Shown: positions 26,489 through 36,406, numbered from the stretch's first letter. The stretch: DNA of 64,000 nucleotides from Serpentinicella alkaliphila (GCF_018141405.1 NZ_CP058648.1:2816502-2880501); one strand, 5' to 3'. Numbers and translations are program-made. The notes: generated by a model not told the origin, from the letters alone.

Positions 26489-27493
26489 TTACATGCTTTT
26501 TATTTCTTCCCATATGGAATCTATTACGGGAATCCCCTTCTCTAAATTTTCTCTTCTAGTAGATATTACTCTTTCTCCAGGATAAGATATTTTAACTCCT
26601 TCATTAGCAGGTTGTGATGCTTTTATATCATCTATAACATTGTTTATCATAATATCTGTAATCTCCGGTGTATTAAATTTACCAGGATCTATAGCTATCA
26701 TAACCTGTGAACAACCAAATTCATCTTCAGTCATTCGACCTATATCAGTTGTAGAATTTCCTCCTGATAATATCGTTGCAACTAAGTCAAGAGCTATGGA
26801 TAAACCCGACCCTTTCCAAAATCCTATTGGTAGTACCCTCGATGTTTTTTCTATTTCTGCTGGGTCAGTTGAAATATTTCCAGTTGAATCATAGCCCCCC
26901 GGAAAAGGTAATTGTATACCCTTTATTTTATATTCATTAATTTTTCCATAAGAAAATTGTGACATGGCTCCATCAAAAACAACATGCTCTCCATTACTTC
27001 TTGGTATAGATATAACAAATGGATTATTTCCAATTTTACTATCCTTTGCACCCCATGCTGGCATATTAGGCATAGTATTAGTCCAGCATATTCCTACACA
27101 TCCAGCATCAGCAGCTTGCCAACCATAAGCACCACCCCTCAACCAATGATTTGTGTTTCTTATAGCAACTACACCTACGCCATATTCCTTTGCTAATTCT
27201 ATTGCCTTATCCATGCAAATTTTAGCATTAATATTTCCAATGCCTAAATTTCCATCCCATCTCTCAAAACACCCATCTCCACCTATTTTTTTAGCTTTTG
27301 CATTAATATCAATGTAGCCTTTTTCGATGTAATCAATGACTCTTGAAAATCTATTAACTCCATGAGAGTAAACTCCATCTAAACTATTTTCAGCAAATAA
27401 TTTAGCAGAAACCTGGGCATCCTCTTCCCTCATGCCTTTTTTAACCAAAACTCTTTTAAATTCCTTAAGCATATCATCAAATTTGATTCTCAT
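26489..27493 (-). CDS. yiaK: Ldh-family oxidoreductase, YiaK-like (2,3-diketo-L-gulonate reductase type)
   Basis: 334 aa. It matches the YiaK subgroup of the malate/L-lactate dehydrogenase-like family, with landmarks GVYSHGVNRFSRVIDYI, NHWLRGGAYGWQAA, WGAKDSKIGNNP and LPIGFWKGSGLSIALD. These NAD(P)H enzymes reduce 2-oxo acids such as 2,3-diketogulonate. In this cluster the substrate is presumably a uronate-derived keto acid. It is the most downstream gene of the minus-strand uxa block and is separated from uxaC by the IS110 element. Confidence 0.82.
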   Translation of the reverse strand: MRIKFDDMLKEFKRVLVKKGMREEDAQVSAKLFAENSLDGVYSHGVNRFSRVIDYIEKGYIDINAKAKKIGGDGCFERWDGNLGIGNINAKICMDKAIELAKEYGVGVVAIRNTNHWLRGGAYGWQAADAGCVGICWTNTMPNMPAWGAKDSKIGNNPFVISIPRSNGEHVVFDGAMSQFSYGKINEYKIKGIQLPFPGGYDSTGNISTDPAEIEKTSRVLPIGFWKGSGLSIALDLVATILSGGNSTTDIGRMTEDEFGCSQVMIAIDPGKFNTPEITDIMINNVIDDIKASQPANEGVKISYPGERVISTRRENLEKGIPVIDSIWEEIKSM

Positions 27494-27559
27494 AATAACT
27501 TACATTCCTTTCGCTTCGCTCAGGCACAAATCGTAATGAAAGTGTCTAGCGAATCAGAT

Positions 27560-27804
27560 TTTTGTCTATACTTAATGTGAAAATATATAGATATACTACA
27601 GAGCACGGAGGGGGGAGTAGAATTGATTCCTCCACTTTAGGATTCAAGTCCGTATAATAACATGTGTCGAGTATCTTCTCAAGCACAAATGAGTGTGCCT
27701 ATGAGCACGTAACCTAATAATTGTATAAGCAATTCCTTGGTATTCTTTGCTGGATACTCAGTCAATTTCTATATATTTTCAATTTTTATTTTGGAGGGTT
27801 GCTA
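27560..27804 (+). ncRNA. Candidate IS110 bridge RNA region
   Basis: IS110-group elements encode a structured bridge RNA in the non-coding left end, and this region is in the right place and of the right length. Hairpins are visible: ACGGA...TCCGT (about 27603-27655) enclosing a GGAG...CTCC stem, and a CAC...GTG structure near 27684-27706. Loop-target pairings cannot be assigned here. Position-based inference. Confidence 0.4.
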
Positions 27805-29067
27805 ATGTCGAAGATTGTCCACCCTATTTGTTGTGGCATTGACGTTCATAAAAAGTTTCTTGTAGCTGCAATAGCTATAACTGATAAGCAAAATGTCACT
27901 ACATATATCAAACGTCGTTTTTCTACTTTCAATTCTGACCTCAAAAATCTTGAAAAATGGCTACATAATCATAACTGCACTGAAGTCTGTATGGAATCCA
28001 CCGGTAAGTATTGGATTCCTATTTTTAATGTGCTAGAGAATTCTTGTCATGTTGTTATTGCTAATCCTAAATATGTTCGTGCTATTAAAGGCAAGAAAAC
28101 CGATGACAAAGATGCCACTTGGATTGCTGACTTATTTAAATTCGGTTTAGTTCCTTCTAGCTTTATTCCTCCCAAAGAAATTCGTAGGCTTAGGGAGCTT
28201 TTTCGCTATCGCTTTAAATTAACTGGACATAGAGCAAGTGAAAAAAACAGACTACAAAATGCTCTTACTGTATCCAACATCGCTCTAGCTTCTGTTGTTA
28301 GTGACTCTTTTGGCAAATCTGCTTCTGCAATTGTGGACTATATTCTATCCTGTGATACCTTTGATCCTGAGCACTGTAAGTCTCTTTTGCAGAAAAAGTT
28401 AAAGGAAAAGGCCGATGAGATTATACAGTCAATTATCGGATATGAGCTTAGTAATGATCAATCAGTTAAAATGAAGGTTTGCACAAAGCATTATGATTAC
28501 ATTAACGAATGTGTTGATGATTTAGATAAAACTATTTCATCTATGGCAGAACCTTACACTGATTTCATTAATTATGCTGTCACTATCCCAGGTATTAGCA
28601 AAAATTCAGCAACTTATATTATTGCAGAAATCGACACTGATATGTCTGTTTTTAAGTCTTCCAAGCATTTATGCTCTTGGGCAGGTTTAACTCCCCAGAA
28701 TAACGAAAGTGCTGGCAAGAAAAAATCAGTACGCATATCAAGAGCTGGAGTTTATCTCAAACCCCTTCTTGTTCAATGTGCAAATGCTGCGATAAAAGAT
28801 AAAAAGAATCCCTATTTTAAAATTAAGTATGACCATATAAAGAAACGTCGTGGTCATAAACGAGCTATCATTGCCATTGCACGTATGATTCTTACTTGCA
28901 TCTACCACATGTTTTTGAATAAAGAAGCTTTTAATCCATCAGATACAAATTACTCTGATATTCCAGAAGGCCTATATAAAAAACTTAAGATGCAGTTTAT
29001 TAAAAATGCTATTAAATTATTAGAAAAAGAAGGCTGTGTAATTACCCCTCCAGCTGCATCGGCCTGA
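27805..29067 (+). CDS. IS110-family transposase (DEDD recombinase)
   Basis: 420 aa from the ATG at 27805 (GGAGGG site); the longer reading back to 27721 is not needed. The N-terminal RuvC-like domain has GIDVHKK (Asp), CMESTGKYW (Glu) and KTDDKDA (Asp, Asp). The C-terminal Tnp_2 domain has TIPGISKNSATYI and the SAGKKK...RISRAG segment with the catalytic serine region. It appears intact, so the element may still be active. Confidence 0.93.
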   Translation: MSKIVHPICCGIDVHKKFLVAAIAITDKQNVTTYIKRRFSTFNSDLKNLEKWLHNHNCTEVCMESTGKYWIPIFNVLENSCHVVIANPKYVRAIKGKKTDDKDATWIADLFKFGLVPSSFIPPKEIRRLRELFRYRFKLTGHRASEKNRLQNALTVSNIALASVVSDSFGKSASAIVDYILSCDTFDPEHCKSLLQKKLKEKADEIIQSIIGYELSNDQSVKMKVCTKHYDYINECVDDLDKTISSMAEPYTDFINYAVTIPGISKNSATYIIAEIDTDMSVFKSSKHLCSWAGLTPQNNESAGKKKSVRISRAGVYLKPLLVQCANAAIKDKKNPYFKIKYDHIKKRRGHKRAIIAIARMILTCIYHMFLNKEAFNPSDTNYSDIPEGLYKKLKMQFIKNAIKLLEKEGCVITPPAASA

Positions 29068-29198
29068 TAACATATAAATAAATACTTATGCCTTTGAGTG
29101 GCAGATTGCTGGTACTCTTTTGGGTTTGCACAATTCGCTAGGCTTTTCTTTCAACCTATACCCCTTTATATTTTTTTACTCAGACAGTTATATGAATT

Positions 29199-30605
29199 TT
29201 ATACCTCAATTCCTAAGTAATCCAATGCATTACCATAACATATATCCTGAACAATTTTCCCTAGTATTTTCAGGTCATATGGATATTCACCTTCTTCTAC
29301 CCAAGTACCAATTAAATTACATAATATTCTTCTAAAGTATTCATGCCTTGGATACGAGATAAAACTCCTAGAATCTGTAACCATACCTACAAATCTACTT
29401 AATAATCCATTGTTTGCTAGGGAAATCATCTGCTTTGTCATACCATCCTTTTGGTCTAGAAACCACCAACCTGAGCCAAATTGCATCTTTCCTGGAATTC
29501 CACCACCTTGGAAAGAGGCCATCAAAGTAACCAATACGTCATTATCCTTAGGGCTTAGATTGTATAGAATGGTTTTAGGCAAATCGTATTTGTAATCTAT
29601 TTCATTTAATAGTTTTGCTAATGGTTCCGCTATATTATCATCTGCAATGGAATCATATCCCGTATCCGGACCAAGCTTATTAAACATGTTGCTATTCACA
29701 TTTCTCATAGCACCTATATGTAACTGCATAGTCCATCCCCTTGTGCTATACATTTTGGCTAATTCAATCAGTGTTCTAGTTTTGTATTTATTTATTTCAG
29801 CTATTGTTAATTCTTCTCCCTTTAATGCCTTCTTAAAAATACTGTTAATCTCTTCATCCCTTGCTTGTTCAAAGGTTACTTTGTCTATACCATGGTCTGA
29901 AATTCTGCATCCTTCTTCATGAAAAAATTGAACTCTACTTTCTAAAGCCTTTAGAAAATCTTCATAAGATTCAATTTTAATGTTACTTATATTGGATAAA
30001 GACTGTACCCATGGCACAAAAGTATCATTTTGAATATTTATACCTTTATCTGGTCTTAAAGTGGGTAGTACATTAACATCAAATTCCCTATCTTCCCGAA
30101 TTCTTCTATGATGCTCTAGTGTATCAATAGGATCATCTGTAGTACATAGGGCCTTTACATTTGAATTTATAATTAAATTTTTCGCAGAAAAATCATCAGA
30201 TTTTATCAATTCATTCGCCTTATTCCATATCTCTTCAGCAGTAGCTTCACTTATTATAGTATCTATATTGAAAAACCTTCTTAATTCTAGATGAGACCAG
30301 TGATATAGAGGGTTTCCGATGCAGTATGGAACTGTTTTAGCCCATAGCTTAAATTTTTCATATTCATCACCACTGCCTGTTATTAACTCTTCTTCCACAC
30401 CATTTGCACGTAATGCTCTCCATTTATAGTGGTCTCCCCCTAACCATAATTCAGTTATATTTCTGAATTTTTTATTGTCAGCTATTTCCTTGGGGCTTAA
30501 ATGACAGTGAAAATCAAATATAGGCATTTTCTTAGCATAATTATGATACAGCTCAATAGCTACATCATTACTAAGTAAAAAATTTTCATCCATAAACTTT
30601 TTCAT
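29199..30605 (-). CDS. uxaC: Uronate isomerase (glucuronate/galacturonate isomerase)
   Basis: 468 aa from the ATG at 30605 (AAAGGAATG upstream). Metal-binding HxH in IFDFHCHLSP (His33, His35) and the late FVGMVTDSRSF motif are typical of UxaC. It converts D-glucuronate to fructuronate and D-galacturonate to tagaturonate, the entry step of the pathway. It is downstream of uxaA by 95 bp on the same strand. Confidence 0.94.
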   Translation of the reverse strand: MKKFMDENFLLSNDVAIELYHNYAKKMPIFDFHCHLSPKEIADNKKFRNITELWLGGDHYKWRALRANGVEEELITGSGDEYEKFKLWAKTVPYCIGNPLYHWSHLELRRFFNIDTIISEATAEEIWNKANELIKSDDFSAKNLIINSNVKALCTTDDPIDTLEHHRRIREDREFDVNVLPTLRPDKGINIQNDTFVPWVQSLSNISNIKIESYEDFLKALESRVQFFHEEGCRISDHGIDKVTFEQARDEEINSIFKKALKGEELTIAEINKYKTRTLIELAKMYSTRGWTMQLHIGAMRNVNSNMFNKLGPDTGYDSIADDNIAEPLAKLLNEIDYKYDLPKTILYNLSPKDNDVLVTLMASFQGGGIPGKMQFGSGWWFLDQKDGMTKQMISLANNGLLSRFVGMVTDSRSFISYPRHEYFRRILCNLIGTWVEEGEYPYDLKILGKIVQDICYGNALDYLGIEV

Positions 30606-30699
30606 CTTAGACTCATTCCTTTCGTTGTGCTCAAACACACATAATTTTTCAGAAATTAATCTTTAATTCATCCCCTAACTAGTTACACAAAATATTTTT

Positions 30700-32190
30700 T
30701 TAAAGTGTAACTCCTGTTTTATAAATTGCGATTTCCTTAATTCCGTTTTTCTCGTTATTTACATATTCTCCACTCGCAACTTTTATTAGATACTCTATGA
30801 AATTGTTTAACAATGTCTCCATCGGTATATCCTCTAATAATACCCCAGCATTAAAGTCTATCCAGTGGGGCTTTAACTTAAAGATTTCAGAATTAGATGA
30901 AACTTTTACAGTGGGAACAAAGCTTCCAAAAGGTGTTCCTCTTCCTGTAGTAAATAATACTATATGACATCCAGATGCCCCGAGTGCTGTAGATGCAACC
31001 AAATCATTACCAGGGGCATTTAATAGATTTAGTCCCTTCTTTTTAACTATTTCTCCATATCTTAGTACATCCACAACCTTGGACTCTCCACCCTTTTGAG
31101 TGCAACCGAGGGATTTATCCTCTAAGGTTGAAATCCCCCCCTCTTTGTTTCCTGGGGATGGGTTTTCATAGATTGGCTGACCATGTTGAATGAAATATTG
31201 CTTAAAATCATTTATTAAATTAACTATATTATCAAAAACCGATTCAGATTCTGCTCTATCCATTAATATAGTCTCTGCACCAAACATTTCAGGTACTTCA
31301 GTTAATATCGTTGTACCGCCATGATTAATTAGGTAGTCGGAAAAAGCTCCTAAAAGTGGATTAGCAGTTATACCAGAAAATCCATCGGATCCCCCACATT
31401 TTAATCCAACTTTCAGTTCAGATATGGGCATATTTTCCCTAGAATCTTCATTTATAACTTCTAAAATTTCTTTGAGGATATTGACACCTTTTTCAATTTC
31501 ATTACCAACAGCCTGTGTTTTCAAAAACTTAATTCTTTCCTTGTCATATTCACCCAATTCAACGATAAAATCCTCAATAGTATTGTTCTCACAGCCCAAT
31601 CCCAAGACCAATACTCCACCAGCATTAGGATGTTTAACTAAATCCAAAAGTATTGTTCTAGTATTTTCAAAGTCATCTCCTAACTGTGAACACCCATAGT
31701 TATGCTTATATACATGAATTCCATCAATTTGTCCTAGATCGTTCTCTGCTTTCAATCTATTTGCTATTATCTCTGCAGTACCATTAACACATCCAACAGT
31801 TGGCACTATCCAGAGCTCATTTCTAATACCTACATCACCATTTTTTCGTTTATAACCGTTAAATTCAGGGGTTTTACCGATCCTCTTAACCTCCATATTA
31901 ATTGGATTATACTTATAATCTAATGTACCATCTAAATTCGTTTTGATATTGTGAGTGTGTATCCATCGTCCTTTTTCTATGTTCTTTACCGCATGCCCAA
32001 TTGGATATCCATATTTGATAATATTTTCTCCTTGATAAATGTCTACTGTAGCTATTTTATGACCGGGTTTTATATTTTCTAATAATTCAATTTCTTTTCC
32101 ACTGTCAATTAAAACTGTACCTTGCTTTAACTCTTTTAAGGCTATTAAGGTATTATCTTTCTCATTAATTCTTATATAATCCTTCATCAT
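30700..32190 (-). CDS. uxaA: Altronate dehydratase (UxaA family)
   Basis: 496 aa: N-terminal SAF domain (about 1-90) and large C-terminal GD_AH domain with conserved cysteines (CSQLGDD, GLGCENN, KCGGSDGFSG, LGCTQKGG) for an iron centre. It dehydrates D-altronate to 2-keto-3-deoxygluconate. The start overlaps the uxaB stop by 4 bp (ATGA), so translation is coupled. Confidence 0.93.
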   Translation of the reverse strand: MMKDYIRINEKDNTLIALKELKQGTVLIDSGKEIELLENIKPGHKIATVDIYQGENIIKYGYPIGHAVKNIEKGRWIHTHNIKTNLDGTLDYKYNPINMEVKRIGKTPEFNGYKRKNGDVGIRNELWIVPTVGCVNGTAEIIANRLKAENDLGQIDGIHVYKHNYGCSQLGDDFENTRTILLDLVKHPNAGGVLVLGLGCENNTIEDFIVELGEYDKERIKFLKTQAVGNEIEKGVNILKEILEVINEDSRENMPISELKVGLKCGGSDGFSGITANPLLGAFSDYLINHGGTTILTEVPEMFGAETILMDRAESESVFDNIVNLINDFKQYFIQHGQPIYENPSPGNKEGGISTLEDKSLGCTQKGGESKVVDVLRYGEIVKKKGLNLLNAPGNDLVASTALGASGCHIVLFTTGRGTPFGSFVPTVKVSSNSEIFKLKPHWIDFNAGVLLEDIPMETLLNNFIEYLIKVASGEYVNNEKNGIKEIAIYKTGVTL

Positions 32191-33635
32191 AAAATCTCCC
32201 TTATAGCTTCTTCAATTCCTTTTTTCTCTATATTTATTAAGTATCTGCTTACCAAGACTTTTAAGCCATCTATCTTATTTAAGTCCATTTTCCATAATTC
32301 CTCTAAGCCTAAAACAATTTCTACCATATATTTATAGTATTCATCTGTACCATCACAGTTCTCCCAAAGCTTTGAGAACATTTGAAGATAATCAGGAGAG
32401 TCAGATAGATTTATTTTTTCTCCGTTTCTCTCACCTTTATAGAAACGTATCAAAGCTGCTAAGGAGAATAGTAGCTTTCGTGGTAATTCCCCTTTTCGCT
32501 TATTGTATTCTAGAATAGATGGTAATACCCTAGTCTCAAACTTACTCATAGAATTTAATGATATACTTATCAAAAAGTGCTTAATATAAGGGTTTCTAAA
32601 TCTATCTATTACTGCTGCTGCAAATTCATTAAGTTCATCCTGTGGCAAATCTAAGGTAGGAACTATTTCATCATACAATGCAGACCTAATATATCCTCCA
32701 ATTACTTCGTCATTTATAGAATCTTTTACAGTATCAATATTATATAAATATGAAACTGGTACCATAATAGTATGTAATCCGTTCAAAATCCTTACCTTTC
32801 TCGTCCTATATAAAGTCAAATCATCTACAAACAATACATTTAAACCAATTTTATGAGCGGGGAATTCCTTCGCTAGTTCTTTAGGCCCCTCTATTACCCA
32901 TAGATGAAAATACTCACCCTCCACTAAAAATTTATCACGATATCCAAGCTCTTTCTCAATTTCATCAGCAGTTTCCGTTGGGTAACCTGGAACTATTCTA
33001 TCAACCAAAGTATTATAAAATACATTTGCATTGTTAATCCAGTCAATAAATCCTGACTCTAATTTCCACTGCTGTGATAGCTTAATTATAATATCCTTAA
33101 GTTTTTCTCCGTTTTTATCTATTAACTCACATGGCAGAATAATTAAACCCTTTGATAAATCTCCATTAAATGACTTATACCTATGATATAAAAAAGCTGT
33201 TAATTTACCGGGAAATGAATTTTGGGGTCTATCCTCTAATTTATCTTTATTATCATAAACAATTCCAGCCTCAGTTGTGTTAGATATAATAAATCTCATT
33301 TCGGGAGATTCAGCAGCTTTTAAATACTCATCATAATCCCTATATGTATTGATTGCTCTCGTTATAGAATTTATTATAGTACTCTCATTGATTAATTTAC
33401 GGTTTTCAATACCTTTTATTAAGAGTGTATACAACCCACTCTGGTCATTAAGTTCATATACTTTATCATTATTCAAAGGTCCCACTACTAATACTCCAGT
33501 ATTAAAATCTAGCTCCTTATTCATTTTATCAACTATCCAATCAACAAAAGCCCTTAGGAAGTTACCTTCACCAAATTGTAATATCCTTTCAGGATACTCT
33601 AAATAATCTTTATAAATGGATTTATTTAGTTGCAC
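32187..33635 (-). CDS. uxaB: Tagaturonate reductase (altronate oxidoreductase)
   Basis: About 482 aa. I prefer the GTG at 33635 over the GTG at 33647, because the latter lies inside the AGGAGGTG ribosome site. N-terminal nucleotide fold with RILQFGEGNFLRAFVDW, then the mannitol-dehydrogenase-like C-terminal domain with ILNGLHT. It reduces tagaturonate to altronate with NADH. First gene of the uxaB-uxaA-uxaC minus-strand series, directly downstream of the IclR regulator gene. Confidence 0.92.
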   Translation of the reverse strand: MQLNKSIYKDYLEYPERILQFGEGNFLRAFVDWIVDKMNKELDFNTGVLVVGPLNNDKVYELNDQSGLYTLLIKGIENRKLINESTIINSITRAINTYRDYDEYLKAAESPEMRFIISNTTEAGIVYDNKDKLEDRPQNSFPGKLTAFLYHRYKSFNGDLSKGLIILPCELIDKNGEKLKDIIIKLSQQWKLESGFIDWINNANVFYNTLVDRIVPGYPTETADEIEKELGYRDKFLVEGEYFHLWVIEGPKELAKEFPAHKIGLNVLFVDDLTLYRTRKVRILNGLHTIMVPVSYLYNIDTVKDSINDEVIGGYIRSALYDEIVPTLDLPQDELNEFAAAVIDRFRNPYIKHFLISISLNSMSKFETRVLPSILEYNKRKGELPRKLLFSLAALIRFYKGERNGEKINLSDSPDYLQMFSKLWENCDGTDEYYKYMVEIVLGLEELWKMDLNKIDGLKVLVSRYLINIEKKGIEEAIREIL

Positions 33636-33704
33636 TTCACCGAACACCTCCTCTTTTATAAATGAATTGTTTATATCTTCTGTTGCTAATCATACCTTAA
33701 GGAA

Positions 33705-34466
33705 TTATGGTCTATATCCCAATTCCGTCGAGATAAGGTGGGCATACTTTTTTATCTCTAGGGCAAAAACTTCGACCCTGTCCTTCGTGACTCTTATAGA
33801 TGGGCCTGAAATACTAATTGCTCCTTCAACATCACCATTACTATTAAAGATTGCAGCACCAATACACCTAACGCCTATCTCGTTCTCTTCATCATCCTCA
33901 GCAAATCCCTTTTCTCGAATTCTTTGAAGTTCTTCCTTTAGCTTTTCTAACTCTGTGATAGTATTACTAGTCAGTTTTTCAATTTTCGTATTTTCCCAAA
34001 TGGTTTCTACCTCCTCGTCAGTCATATATGCAAGCATTGCTTTTCCGACTGAAGTACAATATAGAGAACTCCTTCTGCCTATAGTAGAAGCCATACGGAT
34101 AGTATTGTCCGCCTCTACCTTATCAATATAAACTATGTCATTTGTATCCCGTATTACTAAATGAACAACTTCATTTACGGACTCCATTAAAGCCTTAGTA
34201 AACGGCTTAGATACTGCTAATATATCTGCTTCAGCTATCCTTCTAGCCCCTAGCTCAAATAATTTAAATGATATTCTATATTTATTGCTATCTGAGTCTT
34301 GTACTACAAACCCTTTATATATTAGTGTTCCTAACAATCTATGAACCGTGCTTTTGTGTAGATTTACTCTACTACCTATCTCTGCAACCCCAAGTCCATC
34401 TACGTGCTTAGAAAGTAATTCCAAAATTGTAAGTGCCCTATCTACCGACTGAACAACATCTTTCAC
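33705..34466 (-). CDS. kdgR: IclR-family transcriptional regulator (KdgR-like)
   Basis: 253 aa with a GTG start 8 bp after AGGAGG. N-terminal winged helix (LGVAEIGSRVNLHKSTVHRLL) and C-terminal IclR effector domain with GVRCIGAAIF. It is divergent from eda-kdgK and co-directional with uxaBAC, so it most likely controls both units in response to 2-keto-3-deoxygluconate. A 17-bp palindrome in the divergent region is a candidate operator. Confidence 0.87.
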   Translation of the reverse strand: MKDVVQSVDRALTILELLSKHVDGLGVAEIGSRVNLHKSTVHRLLGTLIYKGFVVQDSDSNKYRISFKLFELGARRIAEADILAVSKPFTKALMESVNEVVHLVIRDTNDIVYIDKVEADNTIRMASTIGRRSSLYCTSVGKAMLAYMTDEEVETIWENTKIEKLTSNTITELEKLKEELQRIREKGFAEDDEENEIGVRCIGAAIFNSNGDVEGAISISGPSIRVTKDRVEVFALEIKKYAHLISTELGYRP

Positions 34467-34612
34467 TTAAACTTCCTCCTAATCTATTCTTAAAAAATAG
34501 TAATAATTATTATATAAATTATAACTAATAAAAAATGTATTTAGAATAATATTGCATTTATTTTCCATATTAATTATAATATAAATTAAGAAGTTTCGCA
34601 ATGTAAATATAG

Positions 34613-34629
34613 GTTTCATAATACGAAAC
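34613..34629. promoter_or_regulatory. Candidate KdgR operator
   Basis: GTTTCATAATACGAAAC is a near-perfect palindrome (one mismatch per arm) between kdgR and eda, 26 bp before the eda start. Placement fits autoregulation and eda-kdgK control. Confidence 0.5.
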
Positions 34630-34654
34630 AGCTATGTGAGGGAGGCTTTATAAA

Positions 34655-35281
34655 TTGAAAAGATATGAAGTAGTACAAAGAATCGAGAAGGTAGGCGTTG
34701 TTGCGGTAGTAAGAGCTGAAAATACCGAAAAAGCTAAAAACATTGCCTTAGCTTGTATGAAAGGTGGCATTGACTCTATCGAAATTACATTTACCGTTCC
34801 AAGAGCACAAAATGTAATTGAGGATTTAAGTACTGAGTTTGGTAAAGAGCTATTAGTTGGAGCTGGCACAGTACTAGATAGTGAAACAGCTAGAATAGCC
34901 ATCTTAGCTGGTGCAAACTATATCGTCAGTCCAGCATTTGATCTTGAAACTGCAAAATTATGCAATAGATATCAAATTCCCTATATGCCCGGATGTATGA
35001 CAATAAAAGAAATGATAATTGCTATGGAGGCAGGAGCAGATGTTTTAAAGATATTCCCAGGTAGTGTATTTGGACCAGATTATATAAAGGCAGTTAAAGG
35101 TCCTCTACCCCAAGCTCTTATGATGCCAACAGGTGGAGTTAGCATTGATAATGTAGATAAGTGGATAAAAAATGGTTGTATAGCAGTTGGTATTGGCGGG
35201 AACTTAACCCAAGGCTCGAGTGAGGAAATAACTAGAGCTGCCAAGGAATTCGTCGAGAAGATTAAATTAGCTAGACAATAA
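34655..35281 (+). CDS. eda: 2-keto-3-deoxy-6-phosphogluconate aldolase
   Basis: 208 aa, TTG start 9 bp after GGGAGG. Class I aldolase: Glu43 in SIEITF, Schiff-base Lys132 in ADVLKIFPG, and PTGGVS near residue 160. It splits KDPG to pyruvate and glyceraldehyde 3-phosphate, the last step of both uronate arms. Followed 19 bp later by kdgK. Confidence 0.94.
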   Translation: MKRYEVVQRIEKVGVVAVVRAENTEKAKNIALACMKGGIDSIEITFTVPRAQNVIEDLSTEFGKELLVGAGTVLDSETARIAILAGANYIVSPAFDLETAKLCNRYQIPYMPGCMTIKEMIIAMEAGADVLKIFPGSVFGPDYIKAVKGPLPQALMMPTGGVSIDNVDKWIKNGCIAVGIGGNLTQGSSEEITRAAKEFVEKIKLARQ

Positions 35282-35300
35282 TTATTTGGGAGGAATAAAA

Positions 35301-36323
35301 ATGAAAAAGATTGTAACTTTGGGAGAAATAATGCTTAGGCTTTCAACTCCTGGATTCGAAAGATTTGTCCAGGCTGAATCATTTGATGTCGTATATGGTG
35401 GTGGAGAAGCGAATGTTGCCGTTTCATTAGCTAATTACGGATATAATACATATTTTGTATCAAAATTACCGAATAATGAAATAGGTCAGGCAGCTATTAA
35501 TCATTTAAGAAGATTTGGTGTCAACACTAAATATATTGCAAGAGGTGGAGAAAGAGTTGGGATTTACTACTTAGAGTCCGGTGCCTCCATGAGACCATCA
35601 AAGGTTATATATGATAGAGATCACTCCTCTATTTCAGAAGCAGATGTAAATGATTTTGACTTTGATGAAATATTTAAAGATGCAGACTGGTTCCACTTCA
35701 CAGGAATTACACCTGCCTTAAGTGAAAAGGCTATAGTTTTAACTGAGGAGGCTCTAAAATCCGCTAAAAGACATAATGTCACGGTTTCAGTTGACTTAAA
35801 CTACAGAAAGAAACTTTGGACTCCTGAAAGAGCTAATGAAGTAATGTCAAACTTAATGCAATATGTTGATGTTTGCATCGGTAACGAAGAAGATGCAGAA
35901 AAAGTATTAGGATTTAAACCTGGTAAAACCGATGTTACATCTGGTGACTTAGAGCTTGCAGGATACAAGAATATATTTGAACAAATGAAAGAAAAATTTG
36001 GCTTCAAATACGTAATTAGCTCCTTAAGAGAATCTCATTCTGCATCTGACAATGGATGGTCAGCATGTGCTTATGATGGAAGTGAATTCTATCATTCAAG
36101 AAAATATGAAATAAGAATTGTAGATAGAGTCGGTGGTGGGGATTCCTTCGCAGCCGGAGTAATTCATGGATTGCTCGATGGTAGAAACTTTAAGGATGCA
36201 TTAGAGTTTGGTGTGGCAGCCTCTGCCCTCAAACATACTATTCTTGGAGACTTTAATATGGTAACAGTAGAAGAAGTGGAAACATTACTTAAAGGTGATG
36301 CTTCAGGTAGAGTGCAAAGATAG
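35301..36323 (+). CDS. kdgK: 2-keto-3-deoxygluconate kinase (PfkB family)
   Basis: 340 aa from the ATG at 35301 (GGGAGG). Ribokinase fold with GGGEANVAVSLA near the N-terminus and the catalytic VGGGDSFAAGVI near residue 280. It phosphorylates KDG to KDPG, the substrate of eda. Ends at a terminator, so eda-kdgK is a two-gene operon. Confidence 0.93.
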   Translation: MKKIVTLGEIMLRLSTPGFERFVQAESFDVVYGGGEANVAVSLANYGYNTYFVSKLPNNEIGQAAINHLRRFGVNTKYIARGGERVGIYYLESGASMRPSKVIYDRDHSSISEADVNDFDFDEIFKDADWFHFTGITPALSEKAIVLTEEALKSAKRHNVTVSVDLNYRKKLWTPERANEVMSNLMQYVDVCIGNEEDAEKVLGFKPGKTDVTSGDLELAGYKNIFEQMKEKFGFKYVISSLRESHSASDNGWSACAYDGSEFYHSRKYEIRIVDRVGGGDSFAAGVIHGLLDGRNFKDALEFGVAASALKHTILGDFNMVTVEEVETLLKGDASGRVQR

Positions 36324-36376
36324 ATTAGTCGTTAAACTTATTTATCTCCCTAAATAATTAAGTTGTACAATAACTG

Positions 36377-36406
36377 GTGTTGGTGGTTGAAACTAGCACC
36401 TTTTAT
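36377..36406 (+). terminator. Terminator of eda-kdgK
   Basis: GGTGTTGGT/ACTAGCACC stem (two G-T pairs) followed by a T-rich run. Confidence 0.7.

Larger units (their letters stand above)
27545..29141 (+). mobile_element. IS110-family insertion sequence (ends approximate)
   Basis: A DEDD transposase gene is flanked by a long (about 260 bp) non-coding left part and a short right part. CTAGCGAAT at 27545-27553 and its complement ATTCGCTAG at 29133-29141 may be subterminal inverted repeats, giving about 1.6 kb, normal for the family. The exact ends and core dinucleotide cannot be fixed without an empty site. The element sits in the intergenic space between yiaK and uxaC. Confidence 0.8.

Noticed and set aside
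30606-30638. Repeated ribosome-site leader before uxaC and yiaK (CGAAAGGAATG with similar upstream words)
   Set aside because: The similarity is short and such leaders are common in Clostridia; it is not good evidence of a special element.
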